Shown: piece by piece, positions 16,976 through 23,952 of the stretch | Position numbering within the stretch: the stretch's first letter is position 1 | Layout of the letters: the number at the start of each line of letters is the position of its first letter | DNA from: Anaerolineales bacterium | GTDB lineage: Bacteria; Chloroflexota; Anaerolineae; Anaerolineales; UBA11579 | NCBI GenBank assembly: GCA_024710875.1 | Contig: JANJTX010000186.1 | Span: 1-48,155, forward strand | Direction: 5' to 3' | DNA: 48,155 bases | Program-made: the position numbers and the translations under genes | Notes under the pieces: generated by a model | What the model saw: only the letters and a program-made list of their open reading frames with translations | Databases searched by the model: none | Told to the model about the DNA's origin: nothing

Positions 16976-17472
16976 CCGAAAACGCCCCCGCTGCTGACGC
17001 CACCCCCACCCGCCCACCCAAAAGCCGCCGCCGTCGCCTCGGCCTTGGCCTGGCCGTTGCGGGCTTCTTGCTGTTCGTGCTGGGCGCCGACCCATCGCTG
17101 CTCGGCCTGTCGCCCGTCGAGCGCATTGGCTTTGGCCAGGTTTCTATTTTCACATTTGGGCTGGCGTGGATGACCCTTGGCGGCTCGCTGGCCCTCGATT
17201 CACTCTGGCCGCCCGGCAGCAAGACCATCGCCGCCGAAATCGGCCTGCGACTGGCCTGGACCGGCTTCGTGATTGCGATGGCGGCCGGCATGGCGGATGT
17301 CTTCGGCCTCGGCACGCGGCCCTTCCCCTCGCAGACTTTCTTCGGCTACTGGCAGGAGCGCGGCGTACTGCTCGGCCAAATCGTCATCATCCTCGGCTTC
17401 CTGATGATGATCCCCCTGCGCCCGCCCGCCGCCCGCCCGACCCCCGAAATCCAAATCACCCCGGAACAGTAG
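16972..17472 (+). CDS. Small integral membrane protein, unknown
   Basis: The product is 166 residues long. A basic, proline-containing N-terminal tail (about 1-24) is followed by four predicted membrane helices near 25-45, 57-78, 91-110 and 127-146, and then a proline-rich C-terminal tail. I do not recognise the family. It overlaps the dipeptidase gene by four bases and sits 7 nt before the HD-domain hydrolase gene, so the three probably form one operon. No catalytic motif is visible. Confidence 0.75.
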   Translation: MTENAPAADATPTRPPKSRRRRLGLGLAVAGFLLFVLGADPSLLGLSPVERIGFGQVSIFTFGLAWMTLGGSLALDSLWPPGSKTIAAEIGLRLAWTGFVIAMAAGMADVFGLGTRPFPSQTFFGYWQERGVLLGQIVIILGFLMMIPLRPPAARPTPEIQITPEQ

Positions 17473-17479
17473 GCCCCCG

Positions 17480-18070
17480 ATGACCGATACCCCCCTGCTC
17501 ACCGCCCGTTTTGACCGGGCGCTGGTCTTCGCCCACGAGTTGCACCGCTTCCAGAACCGCAAAAGCAAACGCATCCCCTACATCAGTCACCTGCTCTCGG
17601 TGGCGGCGCTGGTGATTGAAGACGATGGCGACGAAGACCAGGCCATCGCCGCCCTGCTGCACGATGCCGTGGAGGACCAGGGCGGCCTGCCCACGCTGGA
17701 GCGCATCCGGGCCGAGTTTGGCGGGCGCGTGGCGGAGATCGTGGCCGCCTGCACCGACACCCACGAAGACCCCAAGCCCGAATGGCGGCCGCGCAAGGAA
17801 GCCTACCTCGCCAGCCTGCCCGGCAAACCCGCTTACATCCTCAAGGTCGTCTGCGCCGATAAACTCCACAACGCCCGCAGCATCCTCACCGACCTGCCGC
17901 TGGAAGGCCCGGCCCTGTGGGAGAAATTTACCGGCGAGAAATCCGGCACGCTCTGGTACTACCGCGCCCTGCACACCGCCCTGCTGGCCGCCACCGGCGG
18001 CGGCCGGCTGGTGGATGAACTGGGGCGGGTGGTGAGTGAAATCGAAGCGCTGGCCGCCAGCCAACTTTAA
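17480..18070 (+). CDS. HD-domain hydrolase, small alarmone hydrolase (MESH1-like)
   Basis: This 196-residue protein matches the hydrolase half of RelA/SpoT without a synthetase or TGS/ACT domains. The metal site is present: His37 (IPYISHLLS), His61-Asp62 with Glu65-Asp66 (LLHDAVEDQ, the HDxxED motif), and Asp127/Asn131 (ADKLHNARS). Such single-domain enzymes remove pyrophosphate from (p)ppGpp, or in some cases act on NADPH. The HDxxED motif argues for manganese-dependent (p)ppGpp hydrolysis. No clear Shine-Dalgarno is seen; the start lies 7 nt after the previous stop. Activity on alarmones is inferred from the motif, not shown. Confidence 0.85.
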   Translation: MTDTPLLTARFDRALVFAHELHRFQNRKSKRIPYISHLLSVAALVIEDDGDEDQAIAALLHDAVEDQGGLPTLERIRAEFGGRVAEIVAACTDTHEDPKPEWRPRKEAYLASLPGKPAYILKVVCADKLHNARSILTDLPLEGPALWEKFTGEKSGTLWYYRALHTALLAATGGGRLVDELGRVVSEIEALAASQL

Positions 18071-18143
18071 TGCAAAATATTTTGCAAATACTTATACATA
18101 AATCACAATATCATGAATAATTTTGGCTTGATTTCTGTATAAT
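18071..18143 (+). promoter_or_regulatory. AT-rich promoter region with 16-bp palindrome
   Basis: A perfect palindrome TGCAAAATATTTTGCA (18071-18086) begins just after the hydrolase stop. A TGTATAAT -10 element (TATAAT at 18138-18143) follows, and the ATG of the permease gene is 6 nt further on. The whole stretch is strikingly AT-rich compared with the coding DNA on both sides. The palindrome lies about 50 bp upstream of the -10 and could be an activator or repressor site. Confidence 0.6.
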
Positions 18144-18149
18144 ACCGCT

Positions 18150-19226
18150 ATGCTCAACCAACCCGTCACCCTCCGCCACCTGCTCCTGCTCGGCCTCCTC
18201 ACGCCCGCCTTCCTGTGGTTTGTCCAGAACTTCAGCCCGCTCATCAGCCCGCTGCTGGTCGCCGCGCTGCTGGCCTACCTCCTTAACCCTCTGGTTGGTT
18301 TCGTTTCAGGTCGCCTGCCACGCCTGCCGCGCCCCTTCATTGTCGCCTTCATTTACCTTTCCTTCCTGGTCCTCATCATTGCCGCCACCAGCCTGCTCGT
18401 CCCAACCGCCTTCGCCCAATACCCGGTGGTACTGGACGCTCTGCACAGCCTCCCTGAAATCGTCGCCCAACTGGATACTGACCTCGCCAGCCTCGGCCTC
18501 GATCTATCCCTCACCGATGCCGCCCGCAGCCTGGAAAGTCGCCTCATCCAGAGCCTGGACCCCGCCGCCGCCCTGCAAACCCTCCAGCGGGCCTCCGCCA
18601 ACATCGTCTGGGTTCTGCTCGTCGTCGTGATGGGCTACTACCTCCTGCTGGATTGGGCTCGTCTGCGCAACTGGCTCTTCAACCTGCTGCCCGCCGAGCA
18701 GCGTCCCGATGCCGAGCGCCTGTACGACGCCATCAAAGTCGTGTGGCGGGCCTATCTGCTCGGGCAACTGGCCCTGATGCTCATCATGGGCCTGCTCACC
18801 GGCATTACCGCCGCTGCCATCGGCCTGCCCGGCGCCCTGGATATCGGCATCCTCACCGGTGTGCTGGATATCATTCCCTCGCTCGGCCCCACCATTGCCA
18901 TCTTCATCGCCGCCATCATCGCCTGGGTGCGCGGTTCCACTTTCCTACCGCTCTCTGAACCCGCCTTCATGCTGCTTGTCATCGTTCTTTTCTCAGGCAT
19001 CCAGTTGCTGGAAAACGTCTGGCTGCGCCCGCAAATTATGGGCCAGCGCCTGCGCCTGCACCCCGGGCTGGTCTTTCTGGCCGTCATCGGCGCCCTGGCC
19101 CTGGTCGGCATTCTTGCCGCCCTGGTCATCGTGCCGCTGCTCGCCACCGCAGACATCCTCCTGCGCTACGCCCGCGCCCGCGCCGCCGGAGAGGACCCCT
19201 GGGCCAGCCTGCCGCCCACTTACTGA
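18150..19226 (+). CDS. AI-2E family transporter (PerM-like permease)
   Basis: This 358-residue membrane protein has about eight hydrophobic helices: a pair near the N-terminus (about 10-45), one near 62-90, then a long amphipathic soluble segment (about 95-150), and a C-terminal cluster (150-340). The order and the C-terminal motifs (LTGITAAAIGLPGALDIGIL, IIPSLGPTIAIFIAAIIAW) fit the AI-2E/YdiK/PerM superfamily. Members have been linked to autoinducer-2 export, sodium/proton antiport or simply unknown substrates, so the role here is open. The start codon lies 6 nt after a TATAAT box with no Shine-Dalgarno, suggesting a leaderless transcript. Confidence 0.92.
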   Translation: MLNQPVTLRHLLLLGLLTPAFLWFVQNFSPLISPLLVAALLAYLLNPLVGFVSGRLPRLPRPFIVAFIYLSFLVLIIAATSLLVPTAFAQYPVVLDALHSLPEIVAQLDTDLASLGLDLSLTDAARSLESRLIQSLDPAAALQTLQRASANIVWVLLVVVMGYYLLLDWARLRNWLFNLLPAEQRPDAERLYDAIKVVWRAYLLGQLALMLIMGLLTGITAAAIGLPGALDIGILTGVLDIIPSLGPTIAIFIAAIIAWVRGSTFLPLSEPAFMLLVIVLFSGIQLLENVWLRPQIMGQRLRLHPGLVFLAVIGALALVGILAALVIVPLLATADILLRYARARAAGEDPWASLPPTY

Positions 19227-19257
19227 TATACTATCAGCCCTTACTGGTACACCCACC

Positions 19258-20274
19258 ATGCAAACTCCCTCCCTCGAAGACACCCTCGGCCGTGCCCTGC
19301 ACGACCTGCGTATCTCGGTCACCGACCGCTGCAACTTCCGCTGTACCTACTGCATGCCGAAGGAAATCTTCGACCGCGACCACGCCTTCCTGCCCCAGCC
19401 CGAACTGCTGACCTTTGAGGAAATCACGCGCCTGGCGGGCGTATTCGTCTCGCTCGGCGCCCGCAAACTGCGCCTGACCGGCGGCGAACCCCTCATGCGC
19501 CGCGACCTGGAAGACCTCATCGCCCCGCTAAGCGCCCTGCCCGGCGCGCCGGATATCGCCCTCACCACCAACGGCTCTTTTCCGCTGGAGCGCATTCACA
19601 GCCTCAAAGCCGCCGGCCTCAAACGCATGACCGTCAGCCTCGACTCGCTGGATGATGCTGTCTTCAAATCCATGAATGATGTGGGCTTCCCGGTTGCCAA
19701 AGTACTCGAATGGATTGAAGAAAGCGCCCGGGCTGGTTTTGCGCCGGTCAAAGTCAATATGGTCGTTAAACGCGGCGTCAATGAAGACAGCCTGCTGCCG
19801 ATGGCGCGCTACTTCAACCGCCCCGAGACCATCCTGCGCTTCATCGAATATATGGATGTTGGCGCCTCCAACGGCTGGCGCATGGATGATGTCGTACCGG
19901 CCCGCGAAATTGTGCAGCGGCTGTCGGCCGAGCTGCCGCTCGAGCCGCTCGACCCCAACTACCGCGGCGAAGTCGCCCAGCGCTACCGCATCGGAGGTGG
20001 CCCGGCCGAAATCGGCCTGGTCACCTCCGTCACCCAGCCCTTCTGTGGTGACTGCTCACGGGCGCGCCTCTCGGCCGATGGCAAGCTCTTTACCTGCCTG
20101 TTCGCCATCGGCGGCACCGACTTCAAGGCCCTGCTGCGCGGCGGCGCCAGCGATGAAGACCTGCGCGCCGCCATCACCGGCGTGTGGCAAAAACGCGCCG
20201 ACCGCTACTCCGAGCTGCGCACCGCCCAGACCACCAACCTGCCCAAAGTCGAGATGTCCTTCATCGGCGGGTAA
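19258..20274 (+). CDS. moaA: GTP 3',8-cyclase MoaA
   Basis: MoaA is the radical-SAM enzyme that opens molybdenum cofactor synthesis by converting GTP to 3',8-cyclo-GTP. The 338-residue protein has the SAM cluster cysteines Cys25, Cys29 and Cys32 (CNFRCTYC). It also has LTGGEPLMRRDL for SAM binding, a second cluster motif CGDCSRARLSADGKLFTC near the C-terminus, and the essential C-terminal Gly-Gly (SFIGG). The start at 19258 is set by homology; the same frame extends upstream through the permease gene and should be ignored. No other moa or mog gene lies in the window. Confidence 0.97.
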   Translation: MQTPSLEDTLGRALHDLRISVTDRCNFRCTYCMPKEIFDRDHAFLPQPELLTFEEITRLAGVFVSLGARKLRLTGGEPLMRRDLEDLIAPLSALPGAPDIALTTNGSFPLERIHSLKAAGLKRMTVSLDSLDDAVFKSMNDVGFPVAKVLEWIEESARAGFAPVKVNMVVKRGVNEDSLLPMARYFNRPETILRFIEYMDVGASNGWRMDDVVPAREIVQRLSAELPLEPLDPNYRGEVAQRYRIGGGPAEIGLVTSVTQPFCGDCSRARLSADGKLFTCLFAIGGTDFKALLRGGASDEDLRAAITGVWQKRADRYSELRTAQTTNLPKVEMSFIGG

Positions 20275-20284
20275 AATAACCCCT

Positions 20285-21034
20285 GTGACAACCCAGCCCC
20301 CCTTTCCGGACGGCATCACTGCCGTCATCTTTGACCTGGATGGCACCCTGCGCCAGAGCCAACCCGACGGCCACGAACTGTTCTGGGACTACGCCGCCAA
20401 GCTCGGCGCGCCAGATGGCCCCGAGCGCCGCCGCAAAGCCCTGCAATGGTCGCACGAATACTGGGCCGACTCGGAAGACCTGCTGATTGACCTCAAAACC
20501 TACGGCAGCGAGAACACCGACTTCTGGAACAACTACTCCGCCCGCCACCTGCGCGCCCTGGGGGCCCGTCCCCGCCAGGCCGAGCGCTGGGCGCCACAGA
20601 TTCACCAGTTCATGACCGACCACTACCGCCCGGAAGATGTCATCCCGGCGGATGTCATCCCGACCCTCAAGACCCTCAAAAGGCGCGGTTACATCCTCGG
20701 TCTGGTCACCAACCGCAGCCAGCCCGTACCGGAGTATCTGGCCGAAAAGGGCCTGCTGGAGCACCTGCACTTCCAGTTCGCCGCTGGCGAAATCGGTGCC
20801 TGGAAGCCCAAGCCCGAAATCTTCTACTACGCCCTCGGCCTGGCCAATGCCAAACCCCACCAGGCCCTGTATGTCGGCGACAATTATTATGCGGATGTGG
20901 TCGGGGCGCGGCGGGCCAATATCCTGCCGGTGCTGATTGACCCGCACGGCCTGTGGGCCGATGTCGCCGACTGCCCCACCATTCGCCAGATTGGCGAACT
21001 GGCCGACCGGCTGCCGAAACGCGCCCCGGCCTGA
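20285..21034 (+). CDS. HAD-superfamily phosphatase (phosphoglycolate phosphatase-like)
   Basis: The 249-residue protein begins with a GTG and reads MTTQPPFPDGITAVIFDLDG. The four HAD motifs are present: nucleophile Asp in IFDLDGTL, LVTNRSQP (motif II), the lysine in WKPKPEIF (motif III) and VGDNYYADVVGA (motif IV acidic pair). A helical cap (about 25-100) suggests a C1-type cap and a small-molecule phosphate substrate. The GTG is preceded by TAAAAT (20272-20277) at 7 nt, overlapping the moaA stop codon, and no Shine-Dalgarno is seen. A short leaderless transcript is possible alongside read-through from moaA. Confidence 0.9.
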   Translation: MTTQPPFPDGITAVIFDLDGTLRQSQPDGHELFWDYAAKLGAPDGPERRRKALQWSHEYWADSEDLLIDLKTYGSENTDFWNNYSARHLRALGARPRQAERWAPQIHQFMTDHYRPEDVIPADVIPTLKTLKRRGYILGLVTNRSQPVPEYLAEKGLLEHLHFQFAAGEIGAWKPKPEIFYYALGLANAKPHQALYVGDNYYADVVGARRANILPVLIDPHGLWADVADCPTIRQIGELADRLPKRAPA

Positions 21035-21054
21035 CCCACCCGGAGGAACCCCTC

Positions 21055-21936
21055 ATGCTCCCTTTCCTCTCCCGCATCCGCCGCCCGCTGGCCTTCGCCC
21101 TGATTTTGCTGGCGGTGGCCGGGCTGGCCCTGACGATCTATGGTGCGGTGGAACTGGACCGCGCCAACCGCGCCCTCGCCGCCCAAACCGACCCGGCGAT
21201 TAACCGCCTGCTTGGCCTGGTGGGCGATGCCCGCACCGCCCTGGCCGCCTACCAGAGCGCCATGAGCGAAACCACCGCCACCCTCGCCACCCTGGAAACC
21301 ACCAGCGGCTCGGCCGCTGAAACCCTCGTCATCACCGACCGCGTGCTGGCTTCCATTACCACCTTGCTGGAAGACGACCTGCCGCGCGTCCTCGCCAATA
21401 CCGATACGGCTCTGGAAAGCGCTGGCCGCTCGGCGGGCGTGGTAGATTTCTTCCTCAAAGGCATGAACACCATTGCCCAGCTCACCGGCCTGCGCTACGA
21501 ACCGGCCGTGCCGCTGGGCGAAGCGATTGACGGCGTGCAGGCCAGCCTGACCCCGATGGAAGAATCGCTGGCGGCCGTCGCTGAAGACCTCACCAACGCC
21601 CGCCGCGAGCTCGACCCCATCCGCACCGACCTGTTGAGCATTCGCGGCGGCCTGGCCGAGATGGGCGCGGCCCTTGAAGACGGCCAGAGCGCCCTCGCCG
21701 GCTATGATGACCTGCTGACTGAAATGGAAACCACCCTGCAGGCCGCCGCCGAAGCCGCCCCGCGCCTGCGCGCCCGCGTGGTCGCCCTCGCCGCCGCGGT
21801 GCTGGCCTGGCTCGGCATCACCCAGCTGCTGCTGCTCTTTCAGGGCCTGCACCTGCTGGCCCACGACCCCTACACCCTCGAAACGCGGCTGGCCGCCCTG
21901 GAAGCCCGCCTGCGGCCCACCCGAAAACCTGAATAG
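21055..21936 (+). CDS. Two-TM protein with long helical extracytoplasmic region, unknown
   Basis: The product has 293 residues. A membrane helix near residues 12-34 is followed by about 200 residues that look almost entirely helical (heptad-like runs rich in Ala, Leu, Glu and Thr). A second membrane helix lies near 240-262, followed by a short basic tail. The layout resembles the sensor region of methyl-accepting or kinase receptors, but no HAMP, signalling or kinase domain follows. The start at 21055 has GGAGG 6-7 nt upstream. It lies 20 nt after the HAD gene and 18 nt before the methyltransferase gene. I do not recognise the family. Confidence 0.78.
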   Translation: MLPFLSRIRRPLAFALILLAVAGLALTIYGAVELDRANRALAAQTDPAINRLLGLVGDARTALAAYQSAMSETTATLATLETTSGSAAETLVITDRVLASITTLLEDDLPRVLANTDTALESAGRSAGVVDFFLKGMNTIAQLTGLRYEPAVPLGEAIDGVQASLTPMEESLAAVAEDLTNARRELDPIRTDLLSIRGGLAEMGAALEDGQSALAGYDDLLTEMETTLQAAAEAAPRLRARVVALAAAVLAWLGITQLLLLFQGLHLLAHDPYTLETRLAALEARLRPTRKPE

Positions 21937-21954
21937 AAACGGAAGCCCAAGCCC

Positions 21955-22656
21955 ATGAGCCACCTCACCGGAAATGAACGCGCCCGCTACGTCCAGCGCA
22001 TGTTTGGCCGCATCGCCGGCCGCTACGACCTGCTCAACCGCCTGATGACCGCCGGGCAGGATGTCGGCTGGCGCAAACAGGCCATCGCCAAACTGGAAAT
22101 CCAGCCCGGGGCAGTCGTGGCCGACCTCGGCGCCGGCACCGGCGATATCGCCTTTGAAATCGCCCGCCGCCACCCGGATGCCTTCGTCATCTCCTCGGAC
22201 TTCACCCCCGAGATGGTCTGGGTCGGCAAGGCCCGCCGCCGCGGAGCCAGCGTGCACTGGCTGATTGCGGATGCCCAGAACCTGCCTTTCAAACCCGAAG
22301 TATTTGATGCCACCATCAGTGGCTTTTTGCTGCGCAATGTGCCGGATGTGCCCCGCGCCCTGGCCGAGCAACGCCGCACCCTCAAACCCGGCGGCCGCAT
22401 TGCCAGCCTGGATACCACCCCGCCGCGCGACAACTGGTACCGCCCCCTGCTGGAGTTCCACCTGCACCGCGTCATCCCCCTGCTGGGGCGGCTGGTGGCT
22501 GGCGATTCGGAAGCTTACACCTACCTGCCCAGCTCGACCGAGAAATTCCTGACCGCTGAACGCCTCGCCGAGGGTTTCAGCCAGGCCGGTTTTCAGGCCG
22601 TGGGCTTCGTGCGCCGCATGTTCGGCACCGTCGGCATCCATTGGGGCCGGAAATAA
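21955..22656 (+). CDS. ubiE: UbiE/MenG/COQ5 family methyltransferase
   Basis: This SAM-dependent C-methyltransferase, probably of demethylmenaquinone in an organism of this type, is 233 residues long. The family N-terminus is clear (YVQRMFGRIAGRYDLLNRLM), then motif I VADLGAGTGDIAFEIARR, the post-I acidic SSDFTPEM, a family block at LLRNVPDVPRAL, and the C-terminal FGTVGIHWGRK. Quinone type cannot be decided because no other quinone genes are present. The start has a weak ACGGAAG upstream. The gene ends the plus-strand run and is followed by the repeat island at 22674-22981. Confidence 0.93.
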   Translation: MSHLTGNERARYVQRMFGRIAGRYDLLNRLMTAGQDVGWRKQAIAKLEIQPGAVVADLGAGTGDIAFEIARRHPDAFVISSDFTPEMVWVGKARRRGASVHWLIADAQNLPFKPEVFDATISGFLLRNVPDVPRALAEQRRTLKPGGRIASLDTTPPRDNWYRPLLEFHLHRVIPLLGRLVAGDSEAYTYLPSSTEKFLTAERLAEGFSQAGFQAVGFVRRMFGTVGIHWGRK

Positions 22657-22673
22657 GGCAACAGTAATAAAGC

Positions 22674-22706
22674 AACCTCCCGGAGGTTTTGAACCTCCGA
22701 GAGGTT
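22674..22706. repeat. Tandem AACCTCC-GGAGGTT palindromes
   Basis: AACCTCCCGGAGGTT (22674-22688) is followed after three bases by AACCTCCGAGAGGTT (22692-22706). Each can form a hairpin, and the two can also pair with one another. They lie 17 nt after the methyltransferase stop and may act as a transcription stop, but no T-run follows directly. Confidence 0.75.
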
Positions 22707-22774
22707 AGAGTCGCCGATTCACCTCGCTCGTACCCATATTACCGCCAGACCACAAACACCCTTGACGCTTAACC

Positions 22775-22981
22775 GTAGGGGCGTAGCATGCTACGCCCAA
22801 TCTTAGTCAAAGGGCAGGCTTGTCGCCGCCTGCCCACAAACAGCCTTGCCACCGCACCGTAGGGGTCGAGCTTAGCTCGGCCCCTACAAACACCACAGGC
22901 AACTTTAGCATTTCACAATTATCCGGCCACCAGTTTCCCCTCTCGATAAAAATCGTAGGGGCGACCGGCGGTCGCCCCTAC
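22775..22981. repeat. Array of GTAGGGG palindromic repeats between convergent genes
   Basis: The array holds GTAGGGGCGTAGCATGCTAC (from 22775, with a 20-bp perfect palindrome at 22779-22798), a 29-bp copy at 22859-22887 with one arm mismatch and a TTAGCTCG centre, and a 27-bp copy at 22955-22981 (GTAGGGGCGACC, 3-bp centre, inverted arm). A related GGGCAGGC/GCCTGCCC hairpin lies at 22812-22835. Outer bases are conserved while the inner arms differ but stay complementary. The rest of the 22657-23012 gap holds no convincing gene. Confidence 0.85.
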
Positions 22982-23012
22982 CCATATCATCGCAAGCGCC
23001 CCCATCCCCCTG

Positions 23013-23894
23013 CTACGACCATTCATTCACCAGCGCAATCAACTTATTCAACATCGTCACATCGTGCAGGGTAATCACCCGCCCCATCCCCAGCACATCC
23101 GCCACCGTGCATTCCAAAATCGTGCCATCCGTCAGCGTAATCTGCTCGTTTTCCGGGGCGCTGCGCTTCAGATAGGCCAGCAGGTTCTTGTCCTTAATCA
23201 CCCCTTCCACCGCTTTACCCTCGCTCGCCTTGCTTAAGTTCAACTTCTCGCCGGCCGCCTTGTTAAACAGAATCAGATGGCCGCCCGGGTCCACCGCCAG
23301 AATCGGGTCGCGCACGGCGTGGATAATCGCCTGCAACACTACCCACTCGCTGCGGGTCTGGGTGTAGGCCACCGCGTTGCGAATCGCCAGGGCGGCCTGT
23401 TCGGCAATCGGCCCCAGCACATTGTTGTAGTCTTCATTAAACGCATTCGGCTCGGTGTGCGTCAGCGTGAAAATGCCGCGCACCTGCTTGCCCTCCAGAA
23501 TCGGCACGCTGATGGCCGAGCGCGTCAGCAGTCGGTCGCCGGGGAAATCCGCCCAGCGTTCATCGTCCTTGGTATCCAGCACCACGGCAAATTTCCTGTG
23601 CTCGTACACCCAACCAGCGATGCCTTCACGCATCACGGTTTCCACCACCGGCGTCTTGATTTCCGGCGGCAGTTCCTGGCGGGCGATGATGCTGCGCAGG
23701 ACATGCCCCTGCTCATTGAACAAAAAGATGCTGCCCTCGCTCGCCCCGGCGATTTTCACCGTATGCTTCAACACCCGCCCCAGCACTTCATCCAGCTCCA
23801 GCGAGGAAGAAAATTCCTTGGAAACCTCAAACAACAGGCGCACCCAGGTCTGGGCCTGCGCTTCCAATCTGCTCAGCGGGTCGGCTTTGGTCAT
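23013..23894 (-). CDS. GAF-PAS sensory protein without output domain
   Basis: The 293-residue protein has a short N-terminal helix and a GAF domain at about 20-175 (SKEFSSSLELDEVLGRVLKH, GIAGWVYEHRK, SAISVPILEGKQVRGIFTL). A linker helix and a PAS-like domain follow at about 185-285 (DPILAVDPGGHLILFNKAAG to VITLHDVTMLNKL). In related sensor kinases the HDVT...L segment leads straight into the dimerisation/histidine domain, but here the protein stops nine residues later. It may be a stand-alone sensor or a truncated kinase. AAGGAG lies 5 nt or so before the ATG, and a TGTATAAT box lies at 23920-23927 (complement). The 3' end abuts the repeat island. Confidence 0.9.
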   Translation of the reverse strand: MTKADPLSRLEAQAQTWVRLLFEVSKEFSSSLELDEVLGRVLKHTVKIAGASEGSIFLFNEQGHVLRSIIARQELPPEIKTPVVETVMREGIAGWVYEHRKFAVVLDTKDDERWADFPGDRLLTRSAISVPILEGKQVRGIFTLTHTEPNAFNEDYNNVLGPIAEQAALAIRNAVAYTQTRSEWVVLQAIIHAVRDPILAVDPGGHLILFNKAAGEKLNLSKASEGKAVEGVIKDKNLLAYLKRSAPENEQITLTDGTILECTVADVLGMGRVITLHDVTMLNKLIALVNEWS

Positions 23895-23919
23895 GGCACA
23901 CTCTCCTTTGGGTTAACCG

Positions 23920-23925
23920 ATTATA
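23920..23925 (-). promoter_or_regulatory. -10 box upstream of the GAF-PAS gene
   Basis: TATAAT on the minus strand, preceded by TG, lies about 25 nt before the ATG. Transcription from here would give a short leader that includes AAAGGAGAG, so this is a conventional leadered promoter. No strong -35 is seen. Confidence 0.5.
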
Positions 23926-23952
23926 CATTCGGGCCGCCTGACCGGCACGCAA

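Noticed and set aside
18859-19257. N-terminal extension of the moaA frame
   Set aside because: It lies within the permease gene in another frame. MoaA homology starts at 19258.
20887-22641. A 584-codon minus-strand open frame
   Set aside because: It is antisense to the two-TM protein and UbiE genes, which have clear starts and, for UbiE, clear motifs. The product is Gly/Gln/His-rich without domains.
22775-22981. CRISPR-like array
   Set aside because: The repeats are palindromes of unequal length (27-29 bp) with differing arms and irregular spacing of about 70-100 bp. There are no uniform spacers and no cas genes.
22820-23074. An 84-codon plus-strand open frame in the repeat island
   Set aside because: It is made of the palindromic repeats and the antisense end of the GAF-PAS gene; no ribosome site or -10 box fits.
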